Shown here: positions 12,000 through 23,219 of the stretch, in pieces
How positions within the stretch are numbered: the first letter of the stretch is position 1
Layout: the number at the start of each line of letters is the position of its first letter
Translations under genes and position numbers: made by a program
Assembly (NCBI GenBank): GCA_963513935.1
Contig: OY740768.1
Location: 19,591,177-19,655,176 of the forward strand
Source: Aphrophora alni
Taxonomy: Eukaryota; Arthropoda; Insecta; Hemiptera; Aphrophoridae
Length of the DNA: 64,000 nt
Direction: 5' to 3'
The notes under the pieces: model-generated
The model's database searches: none
Told to the model about the DNA's origin: nothing
The model's input: only the letters and a program-made list of their open reading frames with translations

Positions 12000-13240
12000 T
12001 TGAAGTTTTCACAAGTGTAGTTCATTATAGTGAATAATAAAAGTTAAACTCTAGAGTCACTATCTCTTTTATTTGCAATGTTTTCAAACTAAGACAATAT
12101 TAAAATTTTATAACAGTATGGATAATTTTATCAAACTCGTGTAATTGAATGACCAGAATAAAATTGATCATCATCTGGTTCTAATGTTGTTTTTTTTGTG
12201 TAATAATGGATTGTCCATTTATTGATATCGTTTTTCGGACATTTGTGTCTATAACAACTCTATAAAAAAGTGTATACGTTTTATATACACAAATGACAAA
12301 AACCCCTATATTGATAATACTCTTTAATGTATTTTTCCTTTTCATTATAAAATAAATATCTGCTATATAAATATTGAAAAATATTTAAAATAGACATTAA
12401 AATATACACATGTACACTATTGAATTACTACTAAAACGTATTGGGTTAAGTATTTTCATTTTTTAAACAGATAATGTAAGTATGCATATGTTTATTTTCA
12501 TTTACTTATTATATGTTATGTTAAAATGTTATGCACAAAAACAAATATTTAAATCACATTTAACCAATTAGTATTAATCTTTTAATTAAATAATACATTA
12601 TTTAAAACAATTAGTACATTTTATTAGCAATAATTGTTTATTTAAACCTAAATGTTATTGACATACGAGTCTGTATTGAAAGATATTTTTTTAAATTTTA
12701 AAATAATACTTCAAACCATTTAGTTGTGGGTAAGGTAAGTGAATATTGGTTTCTGTTTTATTGAATAAACTAGAATGGTGAATTCCGTTATATTCACGCA
12801 TGTTTTAACAAGAGTAAACTTGACAAAGGGATATCGATATTTAGTTACCTAGTCACAGTAGTCTGTGTTTTCTCAATAAATATTCTGTCTCGTATAGGAT
12901 AATAAACAGGTACAGTGGATGATTTTATTTTATTTCAGTTATGATGATAAAATTAACTTAAATACAAATTGGTATTATTTTATTGTACATTGGAAATGGA
13001 AAAGTTATGAGAGGAAATTCACTTTGTATTTTTCACCCACCCCTTGTGTCGGGAAAAATTAACTAATTTGAAGTTGTGATAAAACGGTTAATCTAATAAC
13101 AGAACGATGAAATAGTTATTTATATAGAGTTTTGTTTTTTTAATCAGTTAACACAAGTTATTGAATCAAATTTCAATGTCTTTGTAATACTTTAAAGAAT
13201 CCATGATTTGAAAGTATTTACCTTTCCCCCACGCAGAGCG
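12000..13240. other. AT-rich DNA with weak traces of other repeat blocks
   Basis: No coding region. Near 12.80-12.93 kb a GATATCGATATTT motif followed by a GATAATAAACAGGTACAGTG stretch weakly resembles sequence near 2.33, 5.59, 8.85 and 21.32 kb, which I read as another, more decayed block of the same repeat field. The match is too poor to give firm borders. Confidence 0.35.
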
Positions 13241-13242
13241 AA

Positions 13243-13345
13243 AATTGAATCATCGTTTATTATACAAAAGTTGTATAACGTAAAATTACAAAACATGACT
13301 TGCGATCGTATTAATCAATTTATTGTAATTTATACCATTAGCTAG
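13243..13345 (+). repeat. Block G, copy 2 of 4
   Basis: Core GAATCATCGTTTATTATAC, AAAAGTTGTATAACGT, TATTAATCAATTTATTG and TAATTTATACCATTAGC follow the order of the other G copies. Confidence 0.45.
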
Positions 13346-14236
13346 ATTCTTGAGTTAACATGTGTCTGTTGATCAGATTTTACTAAAGCTTTATGAATAC
13401 AGTGTACTTTTAAAGTTAAACATAATCAAGCAACAAAGTAGTCATATTATGATGAAATAAAATAACTAAAAACATAACACAAAGCACTGTTCACAAAAAA
13501 AAACAGCATAGCGTAAAATTATTATTGTTATATAATTACCGCTGATTACTATTGTGTTAACCTATTAAAAAGACTGAAATTGACTTAAAATTGAGATATT
13601 TGTTAATTATTTTCTCCAGATAATATATTATAATTATTAATTTATATAATACTTACATTATATAAAATATATACATTCCCTCCCCCCATTTTAGATTGAA
13701 CAAAAGATATTACAAATTTTCGTTTCTAAGTAATTATGGATTTAATAATTCTAATGGATTCTAATAATTATGGATTTTTCATGTAATTACTATTATTTAA
13801 TAAATAATTAATCTGACTTTTTCCATAATTTGTGTATACTAAAAACTAATACACGACGTTTCTATAATATAAATGAATTCCCGTTATCACGTAATAAATC
13901 TAAAACATAAAAGTGAAAAAAAGTTAAGAACAACAACATAGCTTAGGGTCGTATTGAAAACTAAAACTATAACCAAAAAAATGAATCCTTTAAACAATAA
14001 GGACACTTTCTCCTGGCACTACACCCTTAACGGTCAGTTGTTTTTTGTTCTTTGTGTAGGCTTAGTCTGTTTAGTGGGTTTTTCTGTATCACATTAATAT
14101 TTAATCTGAGTTTTGTCAGGCTTAGCTATAGGCCTGAATACCTTTATTAGATTATAGGTTTATATTTATTTCCAACATGGCCCTTGGCTGTGTACCACCC
14201 TTTCTTACTTTTATGCACTATCTGTATCACTTGATA

Positions 14237-14264
14237 ACGAGAGTTGATTTATACTCTCGAAACG
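14237..14264 (+). repeat. 7-bp hairpin followed by GAAAC, hammerhead-like
   Basis: TTGATAA is followed by a perfect stem CGAGAGT (14238-14244) and ACTCTCG (14253-14259) around an 8-nt loop, then AAACG. The arrangement TGANNA, stem, GAAAC is the same as in the foldback elements and at the 3' end of the Penelope-like fossil. The conserved first part is changed (TTGATAA rather than CTGATGA), so a working ribozyme is unlikely here. Confidence 0.5.
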
Positions 14265-14928
14265 TATTATTTTTTGTTTATGTAAATGAAGGAAATTTCA
14301 CGGTTAAAACATAAAATTACAAATATATGCATTCAATAATTGCCCACTAAACTAATTTGGACACATTGCATTTTATAATTATCGTACTATATGAAAGTAT
14401 TTCTTCAATAATTTAAAACTTTTTTTTTTAATAAATCATAGTAAACGTAATAAATTATATCATCGGAGAGCATGCAAAAAATAGGTGCGAAATTAATTGA
14501 TTGCAACAAAGGTGAAATAATTTCCAAAATTGTTTGGATATATATAAAACCCGAGTTTTGTAGTTTCTTCTCTCCAACAATACAGTTTTATTACCTTCGA
14601 TTTCCTGTAATAAAACTGAAATTAAGGATCTATTGCTACTATTTTATTTATCATAAAATATTTTAAAGATATCTGACAAATTATTTTTTCACTATTATCA
14701 CGTGGCAGGAATAATTAAAAAATTTGAAGTTTTAATAAATTGGTAATTAATAATATATTATAAAAATATGAGCTTAATTTGGTTACAGTTTTGTTTAATG
14801 CATTATTGTGTAAAAATTATTGAATGGAAAATCGCATCACACGTCGCATGTGATTGAAAGGTACATCGTATTCAAATTTCTCTAATTAACCTATTGCTGT
14901 GTAAAGAGTGATAACTCAGTGACCGTCA

Positions 14929-15005
14929 CCGATTATTGTACTGAAATTCTAAAGCGTGAAAAGTAGCAAACGTGTAGTCGGATAATGTTAATCATTTCAT
15001 TACAG
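14929..15005 (+). repeat. Block G, copy 3 of 4
   Basis: CCGATTATTGTACTGAAATT, CTAAAGCGTGAAAAG and ATGTTAATCATTTCATTACA match the copy at 19843-19948 in order, including the AAAGCGTGAAA/TAGCGTGAAA segment. Confidence 0.5.
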
Positions 15006-15009
15006 TTTC

Positions 15010-16005
15010 TGTCACCGTGTGTCCACTAGTAGTTCACTGATAACATGTTGTATTGACAGACGGGTTTGAAATTTGTAATACATTTATCATCAAAACTATC
15101 TTTATTATGATTATGTAACATCAACCTATTATTCCAAACTAAAGTTAATATAAACATGGTAAAATGGAGGGTAGAAATGAGAATTCTAAAACGATAGACC
15201 AACAGATTTTGCAATGAAATAACAAAACAACAAATGAAAAGCAGAAAAACTGCAGACGAGTTAGATATAGACTAATTCTGGAAACAAATGGTCCCAAACT
15301 GTAAAAGGGATAACCCAATCGGACAACTTCCATATTTCTTATAGAACTACTGTAATAGATGAGACAAAATCTTAGCAAATTTCAATAACATTGTCACATA
15401 CACGCTAATTTACTTCAAAAAATTAAAATGCTTGGAAAAAATTATAAATCAATTGATATATACATTATAAATAAGCATATGTATATTTATTGCAATAGAT
15501 AATCGGTTTTTTGTGTTTAAAGATTAGCACTTCACTTTTTATCTATATTTATACATCGATGAATCAAACTACTAAATATGTATTACTAAATACCATTATT
15601 TTGACGGAATGTATATATTAAAGAGAATTAATTACAAAACGAGACACAGTGTTAGACAAAAATCTATTTATTATCTTATTTGCTTAGTAAACGTATTTTA
15701 AAGTAAGTACGCTAATCGATAAAATACTTGACCTGTATTTTATCAACTAATCTTCACGTTTCATGGTTTACTTACCAAAATAAAAACTATTTTGGACATT
15801 TCTTCAGATTGAAATTATGATCAGTCATCAGTCAAAAATTATGATTTCTAACTTTACATTTTCGATGGGAAGTTTCATGACATCTTATAGAAACTGTTCT
15901 AATTTTAAAATCTTTTAAGTAATTAAACTAACTACAAAAACTAAATTATGTCATTTATAGAGTATCATCTTGTATATAATTGTAGGAACACTAATGTTTT
16001 CATGA
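15010..16005. other. AT-rich DNA, nothing recognised
   Basis: Short minus-strand reading frames between 15.0 and 15.4 kb show no recognisable domain and are typical chance frames. No repeat match was found by eye. Confidence 0.45.
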
Positions 16006-16010
16006 AAAAA

Positions 16011-16192
16011 AACACAATATTTAGTAAATTCTACAATTTTATTGAGTCTTGCCGACCATGGTTTCGCCAGCAACGGCGAAACCATGTAATATCTTCCTTA
16101 GTCTTTGTTAAGCTGCCTTGTAAATGCCGTTGCTGGCGAAGCCATGGTCGGCAAGACTCAATAAAATTGTAGAATTTACTAAATATTGTGTT
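16011..16192. mobile_element. Foldback/MITE-like element, 67-bp near-perfect arms
   Basis: The left arm at 16011-16077 and the right arm at 16126-16192 are inverted copies of 67 bp with one mismatch, separated by 48 bp. Outside the arms, A-rich sequence on the left and T-rich sequence on the right extend the pairing imperfectly to about 16004-16200. At the inner end of the left arm lies a second perfect 12-bp hairpin, CATGGTTTCGCC (16058-16069) with GGCGAAACCATG (16076-16087) and a 6-nt loop, so the molecule has two competing folds. Small frames on both strands here are palindrome artefacts. The low arm divergence implies recent origin or gene conversion. Confidence 0.8.
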
Positions 16193-16199
16193 TGTTTTT

Positions 16200-17090
16200 C
16201 CATTAAAATTCAGTTCTACCAAGTACCTTCGATCAATAGTGTAAATCGTACTGATGTTTTCGTTTAAAAATAACGTAAAAGTGGAAATATAATTTCGATA
16301 AGTGACTTACATCCAAACTAATTTGAGTATTCATCATTTCTGTTAAGTCCAAACCATTGACACGAGCGTAGGGAATGGACACATTATATAAACAGCATCA
16401 AGACACAATATTTCAGAGTTCCCGATATACGAGCGAAGCGAGATTAATACATGTAGAGCTGAGTGAACTGCCACACCTCGCCTTCACGAAAATAAGGCTT
16501 ATATGTAATTGCAAGATGTAGAAACATGTGTAGGGTTGTTTGAAGTGACATTGTAAGGTACATATAATGATAGCCCCCGATTACCTTTAACTGTAATATG
16601 CTAAATTAAAGCTGCAATGAATTAAATATTGAAATTAAAGTAGAATGGAAAATGGCATTTAACTATCATCATGTAAAAAGAAAACGAACTCGAACTAAAT
16701 TCAATTTCAAAAAATTACATTTGTCATCCTTTCTTCAAAAAACATTTTGATTTATGATTGATGAATTCCCCTACCAAATATCAAACATTTCATACATAAC
16801 CTAGAGGTATCTATAAAATTCAGTAATAATTATTATTAAATTTTATAAATTATGCAAAAAGTAAATCACAATCACATTGTGATGGGATTGAACAATGAAA
16901 CTATAGTTAAACCGGAAATTGCGCATTGAATACAATTAATTATTCGTAGCCACAAGTGTGTCCAACGATGTATGTAATTTTATTTACTTAATTTTTTAGA
17001 CTACTATTGCGGGACTTTTTTATCAGCGACAGCCATTAAGGGTTGGAATTTTTTCCATCCAAATTAATTAATGTAATATATAACACTGTA

Positions 17091-17095
<5 letters not shown>
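16200..17095. other. Non-coding DNA, nothing recognised
   Basis: A slightly GC-richer patch at about 16.35-16.57 kb includes CGAGCGAAGCGAG and a CTCGCC motif. A similar CGAGCATAGCGAG occurs at about 27.65 kb. Neither patch has an open reading frame or terminal repeats that I can define. Confidence 0.35.

Positions 17096-17099
<4 letters not shown>

Positions 17100-17142
<43 letters not shown>
17100..17142 (+). repeat. (TA)n microsatellite
   Basis: Perfect TA tract of about 43 bp, preceded by further ATATAATA sequence. Confidence 0.9.
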
Positions 17143-17143
<1 letters not shown>

Positions 17144-17537
17144 CAATCTCTTTCTCTTCTATTATTATAATAATTTTTCACAATTAATTTTAATTTAATT
17201 TTGATTTGCTAAGGATGCACTTATATAAATACAGCAATAGTCTATTTCCTTAACTTAACAAATGAAATAACTGCATTATTTCTTAATTTAAACAATTTAA
17301 AGTACCCGAAATAAATCACAATAACAATTACACAAAATCTAATAAGATTATACAATGCTTCCTTAACAATAAAAAAAAGAAACAAAGAGTGTATCAAAAT
17401 GGTTATTAGATTTTAACAAATGGTTAAAATTAAATTTGTTAAAATAATTCATTATTTATAACAAATTCAATTTTACTATAATTTCTTTTTTTAAATTTAT
17501 TAGCTTGTTTTACATAAAGATTGATTTAAAATAAAAT

Positions 17538-17639
<102 letters not shown>

Positions 17640-18388
17640 TGTGTGGTTCTTTATTGACTATAATTTAAACCTTAGTTACTGAATCAAAATGTTGTTGGTG
17701 GTTATTTATTTATACAAATTTTCACCTTCTACTTATCGATTTTGAAGTCCTTAGTGACTAACATTTTAGACACAATCAATGCAACAGTACATACTGTAAG
17801 TAAAATAAGCTTACAGATTTATGGTTTACACAAATAATACGTTAAAAATTGAAATTTATTTTACTCTAAATTGTATCAGAAATTTATTATTAAATACTTA
17901 CTCCTAAAATTAATCAGAGTGTATTGAGCTCAGAATAGGTATAATTTTACTGTGGTATGCTATTATTTATTAATATTATTTAAATTAATGTAATGGTTTT
18001 CATCTATTATTGATATTTTCGGTTTTACCATTAATTATTATTACTATATTATATATATTTAACTTAATGATATATCAAGCAATACTTTTAAATTTCTACA
18101 CTTTTAATGCAATAATGTAAAAATCTGAAATAAATTCAGAAAAATTAGAGTTAAAAAATACTAAAAATTAGATATGTAATAAAACTATAGATACAAAAAC
18201 CTAGTACCTCTTTCGTAAGTAAAATTTATATTTTCAAAGGAGTTATTTAAAAGTCTCATTGCACTTGTAATTTCAACTAATATAATTAAACCTATATACA
18301 ATGTAACCAGCAATTAAAAAATCCGTCGCGAGAAATCAGCAGAGCGTATGATAAAATAAATTTCAATTAATCACTTTGTATCACTTTG
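17640..18388. other. AT-rich DNA, nothing recognised
   Basis: No coding region or repeat match that I can support. Confidence 0.45.
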
Positions 18389-18390
18389 GG

Positions 18391-18537
18391 AATTAACGAA
18401 GCGTTTAACCAACAATACCCATCCAACAACAAACAGCCACATTGAATAAAGTGAATCAGGATGAACTTTAAACTTATGGGTGGGACTAATTTGAAGTTTC
18501 AGTGGTTATTTTAGGGTCTGTCCTGAAGGAATTTCAT
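18391..18537 (+). repeat. Block E, copy 2
   Basis: Second copy of the block at 1714-1852. It lies about 300 bp upstream of H copy e. Confidence 0.6.
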
Positions 18538-18851
18538 GTTTTAATACATTAAGAACAGAACTTCAACTTAATTAAATCACACAATTTACACTCACCCTTA
18601 ATCTCCAATACGGACATTTTGTGTCACTTTTTAAAATAGTTCAATTAATTTTATTAATTATCTGTTAGTGATTGAACTTATTAAAGGTAGTATTCTAATT
18701 GTGCTGTATAATTTTCAGAAATCAATAAACATAAATATATTAATTATTGCATTATCTTATGGGAGCAATTGAGTTTGATTGCGTTTATGGAAATCACCTG
18801 GCTTACCTTGTACCTGAAACTTTACTTTTTAATTTTTTTTAATGAAAAATC

Positions 18852-19054
18852 TCTGGCTCACCGTCTTGAAAAAAATGAACAAATAGAGAACATTCAAAAT
18901 ACTTTAAAGCGTCAGGGTCGAAGAGAGCAAAAGTTGGTCAAGAGAAATATGAAAGAGATGGATCTAAACTCAAGACTAACTGAAGAAAGGTGTAGATCCA
19001 ATGACGTTTAATTTGAACTGCAACACCGCTACTCATTATAAGCGTCTGTGGGAG
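18852..19054 (+). repeat. H repeat, copy e
   Basis: Contains AATACTTTAAAGCGTCAGGG, CGAAGAGAGCAAAAGTTGGT, CAAGAGAAATATGAAAGAG, GGTGTAGATCCAATG and a 3' end with CGCTACTCATTATAAGCG followed by TCTGTGGGAG. A chance plus-strand frame (18769-19011) overlaps it but does not persist in other copies. Confidence 0.6.
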
Positions 19055-19109
19055 ACAAATTTACACCTCTCTTGTTTTTAAAGTCAAAATAAAACAGTAT
19101 AACATAAAC

Positions 19110-19300
19110 TGAATATTCCTAGTCTTCACTGGAATATCGTTAGGATCGCAAGACAGTAAGAGTTTGTAAAGAGAGACAGATAAAAAATATGAAAAAGAAA
19201 GGAATCTAACCCAAAACCACGTGCGTGAAACAGGGTGTAGATTCAGCTAGTCTCCCTTTTGATTTCCAAATCGTACTCACTAAATTGAGCTCCCGAGGGT
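19110..19300 (+). repeat. H repeat, copy f
   Basis: Lies only about 60 bp after copy e, so two H units are almost in tandem here. It has AAGAGTTTGTAAAGAGAGAC, GAAAAAGAAAGGAATCTAAC, GGTGTAGATTCAGCTAGTCT and TCGTACTCACTAAATTGAGC followed by TCCCGAGGGT. Confidence 0.6.
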
Positions 19301-19842
19301 GAAAACATTAAAAATTGAAGTCACTTTAATCTATTATTTAGTAATATTTTAGAATGGAATGAAATATTATTATCAATAAAGTATACAAAATTGTAGACTT
19401 TACCATCTTAACAGGAGCATCAAACCAATCACGCAAATATTTATATTTGTTTTCTTACCCACAGTTAACTCTATTATCAAACTCATAAATGATAACAGAA
19501 ACTATAATAGAGTTTCATGAATATAATAGAATACATTTCATGGTATTGCATGTGTTCATTAGAAAAGACACTGTGATAGTGTCAATTTAATCTTTGTTAC
19601 GACTAGTTTGCAAGTACAGTAACAATAAATTAAGTAAATGGAGGTTGTGTCAAACTGAAAATGATGGCAGATAATAGAATATGCAAAGCTAGTTGCACCT
19701 TTGTTGTGTTTATCAGTGTACGCAACTTGTTGAATAGAAGGTCACGGTCGAGTTATCAGACACCAGTGTGATAACGCATTCAATGTTATCTCCTTTCAAA
19801 TTCCTGAATCAACAAAACTATGCTTGTACATTTGGTGATACC

Positions 19843-19948
19843 AGATAACGCTTTTATTGTACTAAAGTTGTGTAGCGTGAAAGATAACAGTTATGAAGCG
19901 TGAATGGTGTTAACGATTTTATTGTATTGTGTATCATTACTCAATCAT
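19843..19948 (+). repeat. Block G, copy 4 of 4
   Basis: AACGCTTTTATTGTACTAAA, GTTGTGTAGCGTGAAAGA and GTTAACGATTTTATTGTATT match copies 1 to 3. It is followed about 370 bp later by block D copy 3. Confidence 0.5.
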
Positions 19949-20318
19949 GAGTAAAGTTTTATGTATTTGTCATAATTTACGAAAACTTTGTGATCGCATT
20001 GTATTTTTAGGTTATAAATATCTGTGATATCTAACTACTTTTGGTTATTTAGACGTATTCTTTGGTAAACTTGTTTTTCACAAGCAGCTCTGTCAACAAC
20101 AAATCATGTGACAATAAATATTATTATTATTTCAACATAATTAATATAACTTATTTTCCTACATAACTGATAGTTTCTAGTATATTTACTATGGGCTTAG
20201 AAAGTTCATCAACAATTTGAAATCAGACCCAAACAAGATATTATATATAAAACATATCAACGTTTGTAAATATTAATGTCAATTTTACCTATTTGTAATA
20301 AATATTCTAACCATCTAC

Positions 20319-20438
20319 TTAGACCTGTGTAAGATAACAAACACTGTTGTGAACTGTCAACAAGTGGCTCAGTAAAACAATGTAGCTCATTACAATGCAA
20401 GCGTTTCGTCACTCAAGTTAATAGAAAACTTCTTCAAT
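20319..20438 (+). repeat. Block D, copy 3 of 4
   Basis: TAGACCTGTGTAAGATAACA, TGTTGTGAACTGTCAACAAG, AACAATGTAGCTCATTACAA and TTAATAGAAAACTTCTTCAA match the family and lie in the shared order. Confidence 0.65.
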
Positions 20439-20884
20439 CGACTACTAACATAGGAATCTCAGTACGTTAGATTTTATAAAAGTATGTATCAATAATTAAG
20501 CCACTTGATCTAGTGACTAGCGGTTTGTGTTGTAGAGGCCGTGTTAAGTTCATGCTGGGGCTCATAAAGTTACGATGCTGACCAAACTTCGATAGAAATT
20601 GGGCATCATGATTGCTTTGAATTCTGGTTATTATTGTTATTTGTATTATTAAATATTAAGGAATAAGTCATTTAAGATGTTATGCTAGTAATCATGAGAC
20701 CTTTTTTAAAGAAATATCTTTGTTAAATACATAAAAATTTCATATACATTTTAATATATAGAGTACGTGTAACGTAACAAAGAAATATAATAAATCTTAC
20801 AAACCGTATTTGTGAGGTAGTTAACAGTTTAAAATAGACCTACTTATATCAATTTTTTTCTTTGCAAATGAAAAACTACTCGCT

Positions 20885-21070
20885 CGTTATCAGATTATAA
20901 AAAAGAAAAAATGAACATAAAATAAAGATCTCAATTACTCTAATAACATCAGGGTCGGAAAAGTACAATAGTTGGTCAAGAAAGATCTTATAAGAAAAAG
21001 AAAGAGAGCGATCTAATCTTGAAAAATCTAGATCAACCTAGGATTGCATGCCTGAAGTCACTATAAGGAA
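20885..21070 (+). repeat. H repeat, copy g
   Basis: ACATAAAATAAAGATCTCAA, TTACTCTAATAACATCAGGG, AGTTGGTCAAGAAAGATCTT and GAAAGAGAGCGATCTAATCT are clear. The 3' end is decayed, with only CCTGAAGTCACTATAAGGAA left of the CACTATAGTGAG motif. Confidence 0.6.
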
Positions 21071-21074
21071 GGGT

Positions 21075-23085
21075 TGTATTCACAATTATTTTATTAAATT
21101 GTGTACTCCTTTGATCTATAAACATGTTGAGATATTAATGAGCGTTAAATTTACTATATCTTCGTTTTTCCGTTTAATAGTTCCACAGTATGCTTATGCG
21201 TGTGTCACGGTTGAAATGAACTATGTATTTTCTGTTACATTATATAAAATCAAATATTGACGCTCCTATTTTCGTTAGCAGAAGCGAACATCAATAAGCC
21301 TGTCAGAGAGGTGTCGATATTTTGTTTCCTAAATATTTTATCCCTAGTCAGCCCTTCTTAAATAAATAAAAAGGAATGGTGGATTGTTTTTATTATATTG
21401 GATTACAGTGGTAAAATAACATTATCTAGCTGTGTCTATTATTTATTTGACAAATCAACATGAGATGTACGAGATATTTATAATTACAATTATTAAACGA
21501 TGTTAATATTAATAAATTAATTTTATTTTGGGAAAAACTAACAATAGCAAATAAACTATATAGGTATAAAATATAATTTTAGTTTTCTATGGGTACACAA
21601 CGTTTTGAATAGGTTTGTGTAAGGACTCTAAGACTTTTTGAAAGGATTCAATTTTTCAAATTTATCGGTGAATTGAACATAATTCACAAAAACAATCAAC
21701 TAAGTCCTCGTACCAATAGCCCGTTGAACTAAATCTGCTAGAATACTTTACAAAGGGTAATGTAAGATTGATACAGTTTCAGCTGCCATAATTCTAGCTT
21801 TCATATTCAGTATTCGCAACCAATTGTATCCTCGCGGAGCTGGTTATACATCGTAATTTTTAATACCCAACGAGGATTAAACCCCAAAAAGTCTTGAAAA
21901 TAGCTCGGACAAAACGTAAATATTGTTTATTGTATTAAAATCCTGTAACCATTATGGAGTTAACTTGCATAAACTTGTCAGTGAACTTAAAATAGTTTAA
22001 CACTTCTGGAGATGGAAACTGAAACCTCTTGCTTTCATAAGTTGAAGCATATGAAAATTAAGCACGCCTTTTGATTGTGAAAAAATGGAATAAATCAATC
22101 TTTAAAATATTTGACTGTTTCTAGGATATTTTCATTTCTTTTTTATTTGAGATTTTTTTTTTCAAATCTACTTGCGATCAGAACCGATTTTAGATTTTAA
22201 AAGGTAACGTAAAAAAATCAATTCAATTAACATTCATTGCTTTCTATATATATATATATACCACTTTTTAATTTAAAAAACAAAAGGGTGGAGATCAATG
22301 TAATTTATTTAAGTTTAGTTTAAATGGGCAGTTTTAAATTCTAAACCAGTTCTACGCCAAGTATTAAACAGTCTAGTCTTGCAGAGATTATTTTAGTACA
22401 TCTGTTTGTCTATTCTCAATGTCTTAAATAAAAACACTCAATTCAAAATAAATAGTTACGTTTCTTTTAATTCTACAGCCCAAACACTGACAAATAAGAT
22501 TTATGCTCATGACGCGTTTCTACCAAATTGACTCAAATTCAGACCCTTATTTATATCCAGAAATGGAAGGAATCCATGGTATTTTTTGATTAACAACTAC
22601 CGATGTGACATTTTTGCTACGAATAACTTTTGGTTCGTTTTTATTTCGTTTTGGATATGGGTAAGGAAGAAAGTAAGTGAAATCGTTCTCACCGTTTAGT
22701 AATTATTTTTGTCCTTATGATAAAAGTTTTTTAAAATCAATTATTTTTATATGTATTCTTTTATATAGAAATAAAGTTTTTATACAGTTTATTTCCAATA
22801 CATTATGCTACCTCATCTGAAATATTATATTTACTTTTTTCTTTAAATTATTCATTGTTAAAATCACATTAATGTTTTGATATTTGTAATTGATTACGTT
22901 GTAATCTACCACAAGGTACAAGGTTTAAGTTTATTCTGGTAATGTAACATAAAGGCAAAAACAACCATCTAACTTATAATTTCTAATAATTATAACAACA
23001 ATGACCACAAAAATAAAACACTCACAGGCTTATGCTGTTGATAAACAATGCTCTATATATTTTTTTGTTGATATATAGTTAGAGA
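21075..23085. other. AT-rich DNA, weak traces of repeat blocks only
   Basis: No coding region. Near 21.32 kb GGTGTCGATATTTTG resembles TATCGATATT motifs at 2.34, 8.86 and 12.83 kb. A slightly GC-richer patch at 21.69-21.87 kb (TAAGTCCTCGTACC and TATCCTCGCGGAGC) was not recognised. A (TA)n tract of about 15 bp lies at 22245-22260. Confidence 0.35.
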
Positions 23086-23089
23086 TCTA

Positions 23090-23215
23090 GACTAGACTTT
23101 GCGTCGACTTGTGTTAAGATAAGCTGTTGAGAACTGTCAACAAGTAGAACAATGTAGCTCATTATCATGATATTGTCTTTGTCATTCAACTTAGGAGATA
23201 ACTTCGTCAACCACA
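23090..23215 (+). repeat. Block D, copy 4 of 4
   Basis: GACTTGTGTTAAGATAAGC, TGTTGAGAACTGTCAACAAG, TAGAACAATGTAGCTCATTA and TTGTCTTTGTCATTCAACTT match. The distance from copy 3 is about 2.8 kb. Confidence 0.65.
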
Positions 23216-23219
23216 GGAA

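Noticed and set aside
15948..16222. Two overlapping plus- and minus-strand reading frames
   Set aside because: Both run through the foldback at 16011-16192 and encode similar peptides only because the arms are inverted copies.
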